Assembly: GCA_021775715.1 (NCBI GenBank)
Contig: JAJFHI010000032.1
Coordinates: 1 to 7,179 of the forward strand
Source of the DNA: Hyphomicrobiaceae bacterium
GTDB taxonomy: Bacteria; Pseudomonadota; Alphaproteobacteria; Rhizobiales; Hyphomicrobiaceae
Length of the DNA stretch: 7,179 nucleotides
Direction of reading: 5' to 3'
The notes under the pieces: model-generated
The model's input: only the letters and a program-made list of their open reading frames with translations
What the model was told of the DNA's origin: nothing
Database searches by the model: none
Position numbers and translations under genes: made by a program
Shown: positions 1-5,472 of the stretch, one piece after another
Layout of the letters: every line of letters starts with the position of its first letter
How positions within the stretch are numbered: the stretch's first letter is position 1

Positions 1-199
1 GCGGCGCATAAACTTCAGACGCGGCCTTGACGGATTCAACCGTTGCCGCATCGCCGCCCTTAGCAACTTCGGCACCAACACCTGGCAGCTCGACAAAGAC
101 GAGATCGCCGAGTTGCACGGTTGCATATTCCGTGATGCCGATCGTTGCGACGTCGCCTTCAACATTCAGCCACTCGTGATCTTCCGTAAATTTCAGCAT
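1..199 (-). CDS. gcvH: Glycine cleavage system H protein (lipoyl carrier), partial
   Basis: This is the N-terminal 66 residues of the H protein, which carries the aminomethyl group from glycine between the P, T and L proteins on a swinging lipoyl arm in the cytoplasm. The reading starts MLKFTEDHEW and contains GITEYA and LGDLVFVELP, all family hallmarks. The lipoylated lysine is K58 in the ESVKAASEVYAP motif near the window edge. The C-terminal half lies outside the window. The ATG at 199 is 13 bases after the gcvT stop. Its Shine-Dalgarno GAGG overlaps the TGA of gcvT, so the two genes are tightly coupled. A downstream gcvP is expected from usual gene order but is not seen. Confidence 0.97.
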   Translation of the reverse strand, partial: MLKFTEDHEWLNVEGDVATIGITEYATVQLGDLVFVELPGVGAEVAKGGDAATVESVKAASEVYAP

Positions 200-212
200 G
201 TCGTGTTCTTCC

Positions 213-1355
213 TCAAGTGCGTTTGAAACTTGGTTTGATGAATGGCAGGTCGCGAACAACAACGGGGAGACGTTTGCCGCGTACTTCGCCAAAGAGTTGC
301 GTGCCTGCTGTTGCCAAATCCGTTGGTACATAGCCCATCGCAATTGGCGCTTCGACCGAGGGCCCAAAGCCGCCAGAGGTCACGTTGCCAATCGCCTCGG
401 CTGCTGTTTCTTCGGTATAGAGTTTTGTCCCGTCCCGCATTGGCGCGCGTCCTTCGGGGCAGAGACCAACACGTTTTTTCACGGGGCCCGACAGCAGTTG
501 TTTCAGGATGACGTCAGCGCCTGGAAAACCACCAGCTCGGGCACCGCCGGTGCGCCGCACTTTCTGCATGGCCCAAACAAGCGCTGCTTCAACGGGTGTC
601 GTCTCCCCGTCAATGTCATTGCCGTAGAGACAAAGTCCCCCTTCAAGGCGAAGCGAGTCGCGTGCACCCAGACCAATCGGAGCAACGGCATCGTGGGCTA
701 AAAGTGCCTCAGCCACTGCAACCGCTTTATTTGCAGGAACGGAGATTTCGAATCCGTCTTCCGCTGTATAGCCGGACCGCGAAACGACGCAGTCCGCCCG
801 TTCTATTGTAACTGCTCGCACGTCCATGAAGCGCATGTCTGTTACGTCTGCCGCTAGGCCGCCCAACACAAATGCTGCTTTCGGACCCTGCAATGCCAGC
901 AACGCTCGGTCTTCGAGCACGTCGATTTCACAAGCGTCTGAAAGGTGGGCCCTCATGTGCGCGATATCGTCGGCTTTGCCCGCAGCGTTGACGACGAGAA
1001 ACAGATGATCGCCGCGGTTGGCCACCATCAAATCGTCAAGAATGCCACCGTTTTCGTTAGTGAAAAACGCATAGCGCTGGCGGTCCTCGGGTAGTCCCAG
1101 CACATCAACCGGAACCAACGCCTCCAATGCCTTTGCCGCGTCGGAAACATCGCCCGACTTGGGGCGCAGGACCACCTGCCCCATGTGCGAAACATCGAAC
1201 AATCCAGCTTTACTGCGCGTGTGAAGATGTTCATTCATCACACCTGCGGAATACTGCACCGGCATGTCATAGCCGGCGAACACAACCATGCGCGCGCCGA
1301 GAGACTGGTGCAGGTCAAAGAGGGGAGTTCGCAGAAAAGTTTTGTTTTCCGACAC
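213..1355 (-). CDS. gcvT: Aminomethyltransferase (glycine cleavage T protein)
   Basis: The T protein transfers the methylene group from H-bound aminomethyl-lipoate to tetrahydrofolate, releasing ammonia. The product is 380 residues, close to the family's usual 360-375. Family signatures include FAGYDMPVQYSAG (26-38), LFDVSHMGQ (52-60), NENGGILDDLMV (100-111, with the conserved acidic residues of the folate site), SGYTAEDGFEIS (194-205), GLGARDSLRLEGGLCLYGNDID (228-249) and NVTSGGFGPS (324-333). I chose the GTG at 1355 because MSENKTFLRTPLFDLH is the normal N-terminus and AGGGA lies 8 bases upstream. The open frame continues to 1604, but that extension runs through the riboswitch and is not coding. 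It is the first gene of the riboswitch-controlled operon and is followed by gcvH. Confidence 0.97.
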   Translation of the reverse strand: MSENKTFLRTPLFDLHQSLGARMVVFAGYDMPVQYSAGVMNEHLHTRSKAGLFDVSHMGQVVLRPKSGDVSDAAKALEALVPVDVLGLPEDRQRYAFFTNENGGILDDLMVANRGDHLFLVVNAAGKADDIAHMRAHLSDACEIDVLEDRALLALQGPKAAFVLGGLAADVTDMRFMDVRAVTIERADCVVSRSGYTAEDGFEISVPANKAVAVAEALLAHDAVAPIGLGARDSLRLEGGLCLYGNDIDGETTPVEAALVWAMQKVRRTGGARAGGFPGADVILKQLLSGPVKKRVGLCPEGRAPMRDGTKLYTEETAAEAIGNVTSGGFGPSVEAPIAMGYVPTDLATAGTQLFGEVRGKRLPVVVRDLPFIKPSFKRT

Positions 1356-1440
1356 GTTAAAAGTCCCTGTTGGGACGTCGAAAACAACGAGGTCGTTGCA
1401 CGGCTTTCGACGTCGAAACTTAGCAACCGGGTTGGTTGCA
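1353..1440 (-). promoter_or_regulatory. Putative expression platform of the glycine riboswitch
   Basis: Between the second aptamer and gcvT, the RNA strand holds several inverted repeats. In order they are GCAACC/GGTTGC (1434-1439 with 1423-1428), a perfect 14-base palindrome TTTCGACGTCGAAA (1405-1418), CAACG/CGTTG (1394-1398 with 1385-1389), and GTCCC-AACA-GGGAC (1372-1376 with 1363-1367) followed by TTTT. The last hairpin covers the gcvT Shine-Dalgarno GGGA, so it could block ribosomes or act as a weak terminator. A competing 10-bp helix, GACGTCGAAA (1405-1414) with TTTCGACGTC (1374-1383), takes over three bases of that hairpin. The pairings are seen directly; the switching role is inferred. 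Confidence 0.5.
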
Positions 1441-1451
1441 AATCGACGCCC

Positions 1452-1620
1452 CCTCTGTCTGTGGTGCCTGAGAGAGTTATCCCGTCGGCGAGCGCGGATA
1501 CGCTTCTTTCCAGAGTGTTTTCCGTGAAACCGTTGGTCCTTTTGCCTGAGAGATTCCGGGGCGGTTGCTCCTTCGGCGTCGGCAGCCTGGGCATGCCCAG
1601 TCAACCGAACTCTTCCAACA
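1452..1620 (-). ncRNA. Tandem glycine riboswitch (two aptamers)
   Basis: This 5'-leader RNA senses glycine through two adjacent aptamers and controls gcvT-gcvH. The upstream aptamer (1620 down to 1532) has a 5-bp closing stem GTTGG/CCAAC (1615-1619 with 1532-1536) and the conserved segments GCCGAAGGAGCAA, then CTCTCAGGCAAAAGGAC. The downstream aptamer (1516 down to 1452) is closed by CTCTG/CAGAG (1511-1515 with 1453-1457) and contains GCCGACGGGATAA and CTCTCAGGCA. The linker is about 15 bases. Two copies of the CTCTCAGGCA core on the gcvT strand make the identification secure. It sits 97 bases upstream of the gcvT start, leaving room for an expression platform. In most bacteria this riboswitch class is an ON switch for glycine cleavage. 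Confidence 0.96.
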
Positions 1621-1630
1621 GTTCAATGCG

Positions 1631-1659
1631 AATCTAGAGTCAACGCGACAGCTGATCAA
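1631..1659 (-). promoter_or_regulatory. Predicted sigma70-type promoter for gcvTH
   Basis: On the minus strand, TTGATC (1654-1659) and TAGATT (1631-1636) are separated by exactly 17 bases. Each matches 4 of 6 consensus positions. Transcription would start near 1625, a few bases before the first closing stem of the riboswitch at 1619. That placement supports the call more than the hexamer scores do. Confidence 0.5.
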
Positions 1660-1751
1660 TTTGCCAAAAGTCGCATGGTCTATAGTCTCATGTGTACAAA
1701 ATGTGCGGTTGGTCAGGGCTCGTTTCAAGGGCGACAAGCGACCACATTTCA

Positions 1752-1769
1752 AAGTTGACCTGTCAACTT
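1752..1769. promoter_or_regulatory. Operator-like perfect inverted repeat
   Basis: AAGTTGAC-CT-GTCAACTT is a perfect 8-bp inverted repeat with a 2-base centre. It lies in the divergent region between the gcv promoter and the VOC gene, about 85 bases upstream of the VOC start. The size and symmetry fit a dimeric repressor or activator site. Two TGTACA hexamers (1693-1698 and 1808-1813) flank it at a distance, and the second overlaps a possible -10 for the VOC gene. The regulator is unknown, and no regulator gene is adjacent. Confidence 0.4.
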
Positions 1770-1786
1770 CGCGTGAGGCAAAAGCA

Positions 1787-1815
1787 CTGCCAGCAAATTG
1801 TGCAAAGTGTACACT
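1787..1815 (+). promoter_or_regulatory. Possible promoter for the VOC-family gene
   Basis: CTGCCA (1787-1792) and TACACT (1810-1815) lie 17 bases apart, each with 4 of 6 matches to the sigma70 consensus. The predicted start near 1822 would leave a leader of roughly 32 bases. The inverted repeat at 1752-1769 would then sit at about -70 to -53, a usual activator position. The match is weak. Confidence 0.25.
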
Positions 1816-1853
1816 GAGGCACGGCAAGAAGATGAAGCGAGGTCGCGGAAAAA

Positions 1854-2264
1854 ATGATACGCAATATGCCCGTCCTGCAAGTTCGGGACGTCAAAGAGAG
1901 CGTGGCTTTCTATTGCGAAAAGCTCGGCTTTCAATCGCATGGCATCTGGAGCGACGGACCAGCTGGCATCGCTAACTTTGCTATCGTACAGGCCGGAAAG
2001 GTGACGATCGCACTGGACCGGTCCCGCGAGGACTTGCCCATTCCAGTCAATCAATTTTGTGCAGCTTATGTATACGTTGAAGACGCCGACGCACTTTATG
2101 CAAATGTCTCGCGATCAGGCGCGGAAATAATCCAGGAACCCGGCGATCGTTTTTATGGCCTGCGCGATTTCACCATTTGCGACATCGACGGCCATATGAT
2201 CTCATTTGGCCACGATATCAATCCCGAGGCACTGGAGCCAGGTTTGGCGGACTTCAAAGGGTGA
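1854..2264 (+). CDS. VOC-superfamily protein (glyoxalase/bleomycin-resistance fold)
   Basis: This 136-residue protein fits one paired beta-alpha-beta-beta-beta VOC unit, whose usual length is 115-140. The first module begins MPVLQVRDVKESVAFYCEKLGF (residues 5-26), the classic strand-helix start. The second runs from AAYVYVEDADALYANV (about 69-84) to the ending RDFTICDIDGHMISFG (about 104-119). The His usually found in the first strand of metal-dependent members is absent (VLQV instead of a VxH pattern). It may therefore be a non-metal binding protein of the bleomycin-resistance type rather than an enzyme; the substrate is unknown. A GCGGA sequence lies about 6 bases before the ATG. A second ATG at 1866 (M5) is an alternative start. 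It is convergent with the next gene and stands alone. Confidence 0.85.
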   Translation: MIRNMPVLQVRDVKESVAFYCEKLGFQSHGIWSDGPAGIANFAIVQAGKVTIALDRSREDLPIPVNQFCAAYVYVEDADALYANVSRSGAEIIQEPGDRFYGLRDFTICDIDGHMISFGHDINPEALEPGLADFKG

Positions 2265-2305
2265 GGGCCTTACTGGCTAGGGTGACGATCGCAGGAGGAC
2301 GGACA

Positions 2306-2788
2306 TCACTGGACACCGTCGCAATCTCCAATCCATCGGCCGCTTTGCGTTTCCATCATCGTCATGTTTTTACCGCCCATCTTCATATCAATTCGGCCAT
2401 GAAACCTGCCCACACCAAGTGTGTAGGTAGCGCGCGCCTCGGCGGCCCTTTGGCCCTTGCAAACGATGTCAAAGGTCAGCTTTTCGCTTTCGATGCTCAA
2501 ATTCTTTGACGGACAATTGGACAGCGGGTTGTTCTTGCTGAGCACAGTGAACCCGAAACTCTGCTTGTCATTCGAAGAAATGCAGACCCTTGCGATGCTT
2601 TTTGCCGGAACGTTTTGAAGGTTCGGTAGCTCTAAGCGAACTTCTACTTCATAAGCACCATCGCGCAGCTGCAAGTGTTCGGACAATGCCGAACTCGTTC
2701 CTGCCCATAACAGTGCGGTTAAGATCAAGGGAATGGACACCGCCTTCTTCGCGACACTGAACTTCGCACCCTTTATCAATTGCGTCAT
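2306..2788 (-). CDS. Exported DUF3617-like protein
   Basis: The product is a 160-residue protein of unknown function. A Sec signal peptide is clear: the basic stretch KGAKFSVAKK, the hydrophobic core AVSIPLILTALLWAG (16-30), and probable cleavage after SSALS (about 36). The mature part opens with LRDGAYEVEVRLELP, has four cysteines (C69, C92, C110, C156), and ends in SGRWIGDCDG. This G-Y-E-V...C...C...G-x-C layout resembles the DUF3617 family of small periplasmic proteins, with two likely disulfides. I chose ATG 2788 because it gives a normal signal peptide and has GGTGG just upstream. A TTG at 2812 would add eight residues. An AT-rich GATAAT at 2820-2825 could be its -10. The family assignment rests on pattern memory, so it is moderate. 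Confidence 0.7.
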   Translation of the reverse strand: MTQLIKGAKFSVAKKAVSIPLILTALLWAGTSSALSEHLQLRDGAYEVEVRLELPNLQNVPAKSIARVCISSNDKQSFGFTVLSKNNPLSNCPSKNLSIESEKLTFDIVCKGQRAAEARATYTLGVGRFHGRIDMKMGGKNMTMMETQSGRWIGDCDGVQ

Positions 2789-2812
2789 CAGCCACCGCCA
2801 AACCGGGAACAA

Positions 2813-3278
2813 TCATATAATTATCGAACCAAAACAGATCAGCCCTACAAATGCGACCCGCTTCTTGTTTTCACCCGAGCGTTAGCAAACCAAATAAATA
2901 CGCACTCACTTGAAGTATATAGATCAGCATTGTGATTTCCAATTCTCTGCCTCATTAGAGGCGCAATAAATGAGATTCGAATCGGGTATTTGAAAATCAA
3001 CGGCCAGTTCTCTTTCCACCGCGAAGAACACGCCGGCAGCGCCAAGCTGACTGTTAACTTCTAACAGCCATGTAGCGCTGATTGCGGCCGCCACCGGAGA
3101 TATTTTATTACCAATACCCATCAAATTGACGGCACAATTTAACTGAAATCCAACGCGGTCGGTGTAGCATAATCTTTCCAATGGCAGGTCTCACGGCCCG
3201 TCAATGTGGACTTCCGGACTGATCCGAACTTTACACACTTCAATTTCGTGCGTTGATCGTGCGTAGCGGCCAGGGCAG
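2813..3278. other. Gene-poor stretch between divergent genes
   Basis: No convincing gene is seen in this roughly 465-base, more AT-rich stretch. One minus-strand frame (2924-3181, TTG start, 85 codons) reads MERLCYTDRVGFQLN and later WLLEVNSQLGAAGVFFAVER. It is fairly protein-like in composition, but it lacks a Shine-Dalgarno and its first internal ATG is at codon 21. It could be a decayed gene. A small hairpin CTGTTA-ACTTC-TAACAG lies at 3051-3067. The stretch must also hold the promoters of the DUF3617-like gene (leftward) and of the gene at 3279 (rightward). A CATAAT near 3168-3173 is a possible -10 for the latter, without a clear -35. Confidence 0.5.
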
Positions 3279-3791
3279 ATGACCAAGCAGACAAAGAAAA
3301 ATGGCTCGGAAAATCGGCGGATCCGGTTTGCAGGCATTGACGGGATCAGCCGCCGGGACATCCCGTTAGCTGCAACCGTCTGGCTCGACGACCTCAGAGG
3401 TCAGAGTTGGATCTCGCGAGACATTATAAAGATCGCCACCTACTTCGCTCGGTACATGGTACAGCCCGATGAATTCAGCATGGGACTGCGCCACGTCGAG
3501 AGCGCATGCCGATTGGAATCCAAGCAAGTCATCGAAGCATTGACGCAAATGCAAATGTTCGGTGCCATTGAGGCCTACTCTGTTGACGACGGCCTCGTGC
3601 GCGCCTCACTAAACCTCAACCTCTTATTGCGACTGCAAATTCTAGAAGCCCTCACACGCTTTGCCGAACTCAACGCCATCCGTCGGCGCGACGCGAAGTC
3701 ACCCGCCCTGCGCGATAAAAAAAGATGGGCGCCGCCATGCCCAGCGGATCTTGGCAAGCAAACTGAGAAGACCGGGGTCGAGTTAGCTTAA
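3279..3791 (+). CDS. Hypothetical protein with probable winged-helix fold
   Basis: I do not recognise this 170-residue protein by name. It has a very basic N-terminus (TKQTKKNGSENRRIRF) and no signal peptide or membrane segment. The central part looks helical: SWISRDIIKIATYFARYM (43-60), then FSMGLRHVESACRLESKQVIEALTQMQMFGAIEAY (66-100). The second stretch resembles a helix-turn-helix followed by the short wing VDDGLVRASLNLN (102-114). A long helix (LLLRLQILEALTRFAELNAIRRR, 115-137) and a charged tail follow. This suggests a cytoplasmic DNA-binding protein, possibly a regulator or a replication-initiator relative. The ATG has CAGGG 4-5 bases upstream. The next large gene starts about 270 bases downstream, so co-transcription is uncertain. 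Confidence 0.75.
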   Translation: MTKQTKKNGSENRRIRFAGIDGISRRDIPLAATVWLDDLRGQSWISRDIIKIATYFARYMVQPDEFSMGLRHVESACRLESKQVIEALTQMQMFGAIEAYSVDDGLVRASLNLNLLLRLQILEALTRFAELNAIRRRDAKSPALRDKKRWAPPCPADLGKQTEKTGVELA

Positions 3792-3880
3792 TTCACACGC
3801 CAGCCTCGAACAATTTTTGCGCATTGCCTTGCCGGCGCCAAAAATTTCCGTTATCCCACTGCTCATCGAAGAATTTTTTT

Positions 3881-3970
3881 GGAGGTCGCAATGAAACAAC
3901 ATTTCGCTTTAGACCTCCCGGGCACCCAACGCGATCGTTGACGCCAAGAGCCCGGGTAAAAACAACCGGG
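3881..3970 (+). promoter_or_regulatory. Attenuator-like chain of competing hairpins upstream of the PcfJ-like gene
   Basis: Arm 1 GGAGGTC (3881-3887) pairs perfectly with arm 2 GACCTCC (3912-3918). CCCGGGC (3917-3923) pairs perfectly with GCCCGGG (3950-3956), enclosing CAACG-CGAT-CGTTG (3927-3940). CCCGG (3951-3955) can instead pair with CCGGG (3966-3970). Neighbouring pairings share bases, so they compete, as in translation or transcription attenuators. There is no U-run after the last stem, so a translational or RNA-stability effect is more likely than termination. The module starts about 180 bases before the PcfJ-like ATG. The pairings are seen; the regulation is inferred. Confidence 0.4.
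3891..3941 (+). CDS. Possible 16-residue leader peptide
   Basis: A tiny ORF encodes MKQHFALDLPGTQRDR. It is preceded by a near-perfect Shine-Dalgarno GGAGG (3881-3885) at an ideal 5-base spacing, stronger than that of any large gene here. The Shine-Dalgarno is one arm of a perfect 7-bp inverted repeat whose other arm lies inside the ORF. No amino acid is repeated, so a classic starvation attenuator is not obvious. The peptide has no membrane or toxin-like character. It could be a sensor ORF that controls folding of the following hairpins, or a chance match. Confidence 0.4.
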   Translation: MKQHFALDLPGTQRDR

Positions 3971-4063
3971 CCATAATTCTAAGTCGCAATGGCTCTCTTT
4001 ACAATTTGAATAGTTCAATCAGGATGAGGCTATGCCTTGGTCTGAGAACGTGAGTGCTGTGTC

Positions 4064-5194
4064 ATGCTCAAGAAAATATGGCGTGATGTTCGTCTGTCCT
4101 TTGTCAGCGAATATCAATTGCAAACGCGCATCGCTGAAAACCTGCAACGCTTTCCCGAGCACCACCGTGAAAAGGTTCAGGCTCTGGCAAAGCGTCACGA
4201 CCGCCTGGCGGAGCTGACAGCAACGTTTCCAGCATTGCTGTTTGCCCTGGCCATCACCGAAAACGAAGACTGTGCGAAGGAAGTTTCGCGCGGGATCGTT
4301 GGCGGCCGCCCATTGGCAGACCTGGCAAAAATCGGCAGTGTGCCGTTGTGGTTGCGTAAGTTGCCGCCCGAAGCATTTCATGCGCGTATTCCCGAACTTC
4401 CGAACGACGCCGGCTTCCATCGCCGCATCGCCAACCACCTGCCAGGCGCCGAGAATGCAGGAAAGTGGTTAGAGATGGTTGGTGGGTCCATTAAGTGGTG
4501 CCACCGCGATTTCGCAATCTGGATCGCGCGCGAATCCAATAATGGGACGTCGCTGTGTTCCAACTGTTTGTTCAAGCTCGCGCTCTACGCTTGGTTCTCG
4601 GGTCATCCTGAGACTGACGCAGGCCGGCTGATCAAAACACGCTGGAATGCAAAGATGACTCATGATGCCGCGAAAGAGGCGCAGAACCAGTGGCGGGAAG
4701 ACCTTCGGGTCCACCTGCTCCTCGATAGCGTCGAGCCAGAAAAGCCGTGGCTTGCACCCGCGCGTGAGGGTGGGTTCACGTTCGAACCTATTCTGACAGC
4801 AGCTCAGGTGATCGCGGAATCGCAGGCAATGGACAACTGCATCCGCATGTACGCCGACGAGATCGCAACCCGTGAGAACCAGTTCTGGCTGGTGCGCAAC
4901 GAAGGGGGCGAGCGCATTGCTCACTTTTCGATCGGGCACCGCTGGGGTGAACCGCTGCCAACGATCACGGAGATCCGTGGTCCAGGCAACAACGAGGTTG
5001 CACCGGATGTATTTCGGGCCGCTACGGTTTGGTTTGTAAAAGCCAACGTGTCGGACCGGCGGCCTTTTGAGCAACCCTTGGCAGACATCCCAGTCCGCCG
5101 TGACCTTTGGGCCAAGCTTTGGCGGCCGTACTGGCTGGCAAAAAAGTGCCTGCCGGCCGACCTGCCCATGACACCATCGTTGGAGCAAATCTAA
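4064..5194 (+). CDS. PcfJ-like domain protein
   Basis: This 376-residue cytoplasmic protein has no signal peptide. The C-terminal half carries the features I associate with PcfJ-like proteins, named after a gene of enterococcal conjugative plasmid pCF10: ILTAAQVIAESQAMDNCIRMYADEI (243-267), then FWLVRNEGGERIAHFSIG (274-291) and TEIRGPGNNEV (302-312). The N-terminal half is helical with a CSNC pair (C165, C168) of unknown role. The molecular function of the family is unknown, and no conjugation genes accompany it here. The start is uncertain. An in-frame stop lies at 4043-4045, so ATG 4064 is the earliest in-frame ATG, but its Shine-Dalgarno is weak. An overlapping ATG at 4032 in another frame has a better one (AGGATGAGG) but leads to only 61 codons. 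Confidence 0.85.
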   Translation: MLKKIWRDVRLSFVSEYQLQTRIAENLQRFPEHHREKVQALAKRHDRLAELTATFPALLFALAITENEDCAKEVSRGIVGGRPLADLAKIGSVPLWLRKLPPEAFHARIPELPNDAGFHRRIANHLPGAENAGKWLEMVGGSIKWCHRDFAIWIARESNNGTSLCSNCLFKLALYAWFSGHPETDAGRLIKTRWNAKMTHDAAKEAQNQWREDLRVHLLLDSVEPEKPWLAPAREGGFTFEPILTAAQVIAESQAMDNCIRMYADEIATRENQFWLVRNEGGERIAHFSIGHRWGEPLPTITEIRGPGNNEVAPDVFRAATVWFVKANVSDRRPFEQPLADIPVRRDLWAKLWRPYWLAKKCLPADLPMTPSLEQI

Positions 5195-5225
5195 GACGAT
5201 CTGCCGACATCCCGCAGGAAAAGGA

Positions 5226-5315
5226 GACGCCAGCATGCTTAATTTCGAGCATGCTGGTGCGTCACCGCCGCATTCCCTGATCCAATGGTCGCACCTGGGT
5301 GCGTAAACTCATTGG
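5226..5315 (+). promoter_or_regulatory. Structured RNA-like module with alternative pairings
   Basis: Hairpin A pairs GACGC+CAGCATGCT (5226-5239) with AGCATGCTG+GCGTC (5248-5263): 14 bp with a 2-base bulge and an 8-base loop. Hairpin B pairs CCAATG (5282-5287) with CATTGG (5310-5315) around a perfect CGCACC-TG-GGTGCG (5290-5303). The 3' arm of A also contains GGTGCG (5256-5261), which can pair with CGCACC of B (5290-5295). GTGCG of B (5299-5303) can pair with CGCAC at 5341-5345, next to the terminator. The result is a 1:2, 2:3, 3:4 style chain. Function is inferred. Confidence 0.45.
5235..5306 (+). CDS. Possible 23-residue leader peptide
   Basis: A tiny ORF encodes a 23-residue peptide that begins MLNFEHAGASPPHS, contains one Trp and three His, and ends in SHLGA. 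A strong Shine-Dalgarno AAGGAG (5221-5226) lies 8 bases upstream. The ATG is buried in the stem of a strong hairpin (5226-5263), and the stop lies just after the second hairpin. The ORF fills the space between the end of the PcfJ-like gene and a probable terminator. It could be a leader peptide of an attenuator for the exported LTxxQ gene. Alternatively the locus could be a structured small RNA with no translation. Confidence 0.35.
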   Translation: MLNFEHAGASPPHSLIQWSHLGA

Positions 5316-5345
5316 AATAAGGTTGGCACGCTTTTTGGATCGCAC

Positions 5346-5373
5346 GGCTGCCATATGACGGCCTTTGTTTTTT
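5346..5373 (+). terminator. Probable intrinsic terminator
   Basis: GGCTGCC (5346-5352) and GACGGCC (5357-5363) form a 7-position stem with one G-U pair and one mismatch around an ATAT loop. TTTGTTTTTT follows directly. It lies about 150 bases after the PcfJ-like stop and 100 bases before the next gene. It may simply end the PcfJ-like transcript, or be the terminator arm of the hairpin chain upstream. Confidence 0.5.
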
Positions 5374-5472
5374 AACTAAAGGACGCCGCGACATTGGCTC
5401 TCGCCGATTTCGAGGCTGCATAACCATGGCAACGTCGAAACAAACAAAATTCGGTATTGGGGATTTACGATC

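Noticed and set aside
198..701. 167-codon plus-strand frame opposite gcvT
   Set aside because: It is antisense to a certain gcvT. The low-complexity, Cys/Arg-rich product shows no family features.
1356..1604. Extension of the gcvT frame by 83 codons at the N-terminus
   Set aside because: It translates the riboswitch and leader. The family N-terminus starts at the GTG at 1355, which has a Shine-Dalgarno.
2000..2293. 13-base direct repeat GGTGACGATCGCA at 2000-2012 and 2281-2293
   Set aside because: One copy is inside the VOC coding frame and the other just after its stop. There is no extended homology or target-site structure, so it is probably chance.
3051..3067. Hairpin CTGTTA-ACTTC-TAACAG as a terminator
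   Set aside because: The stem is AT-rich, only 6 bp, and no U-run follows on either strand.
4469..5236. 255-codon open frame on the minus strand opposite the PcfJ-like gene
   Set aside because: It is antisense to a gene with recognisable domain signatures. Its Cys/Arg/Pro-rich composition is typical of a shadow frame.
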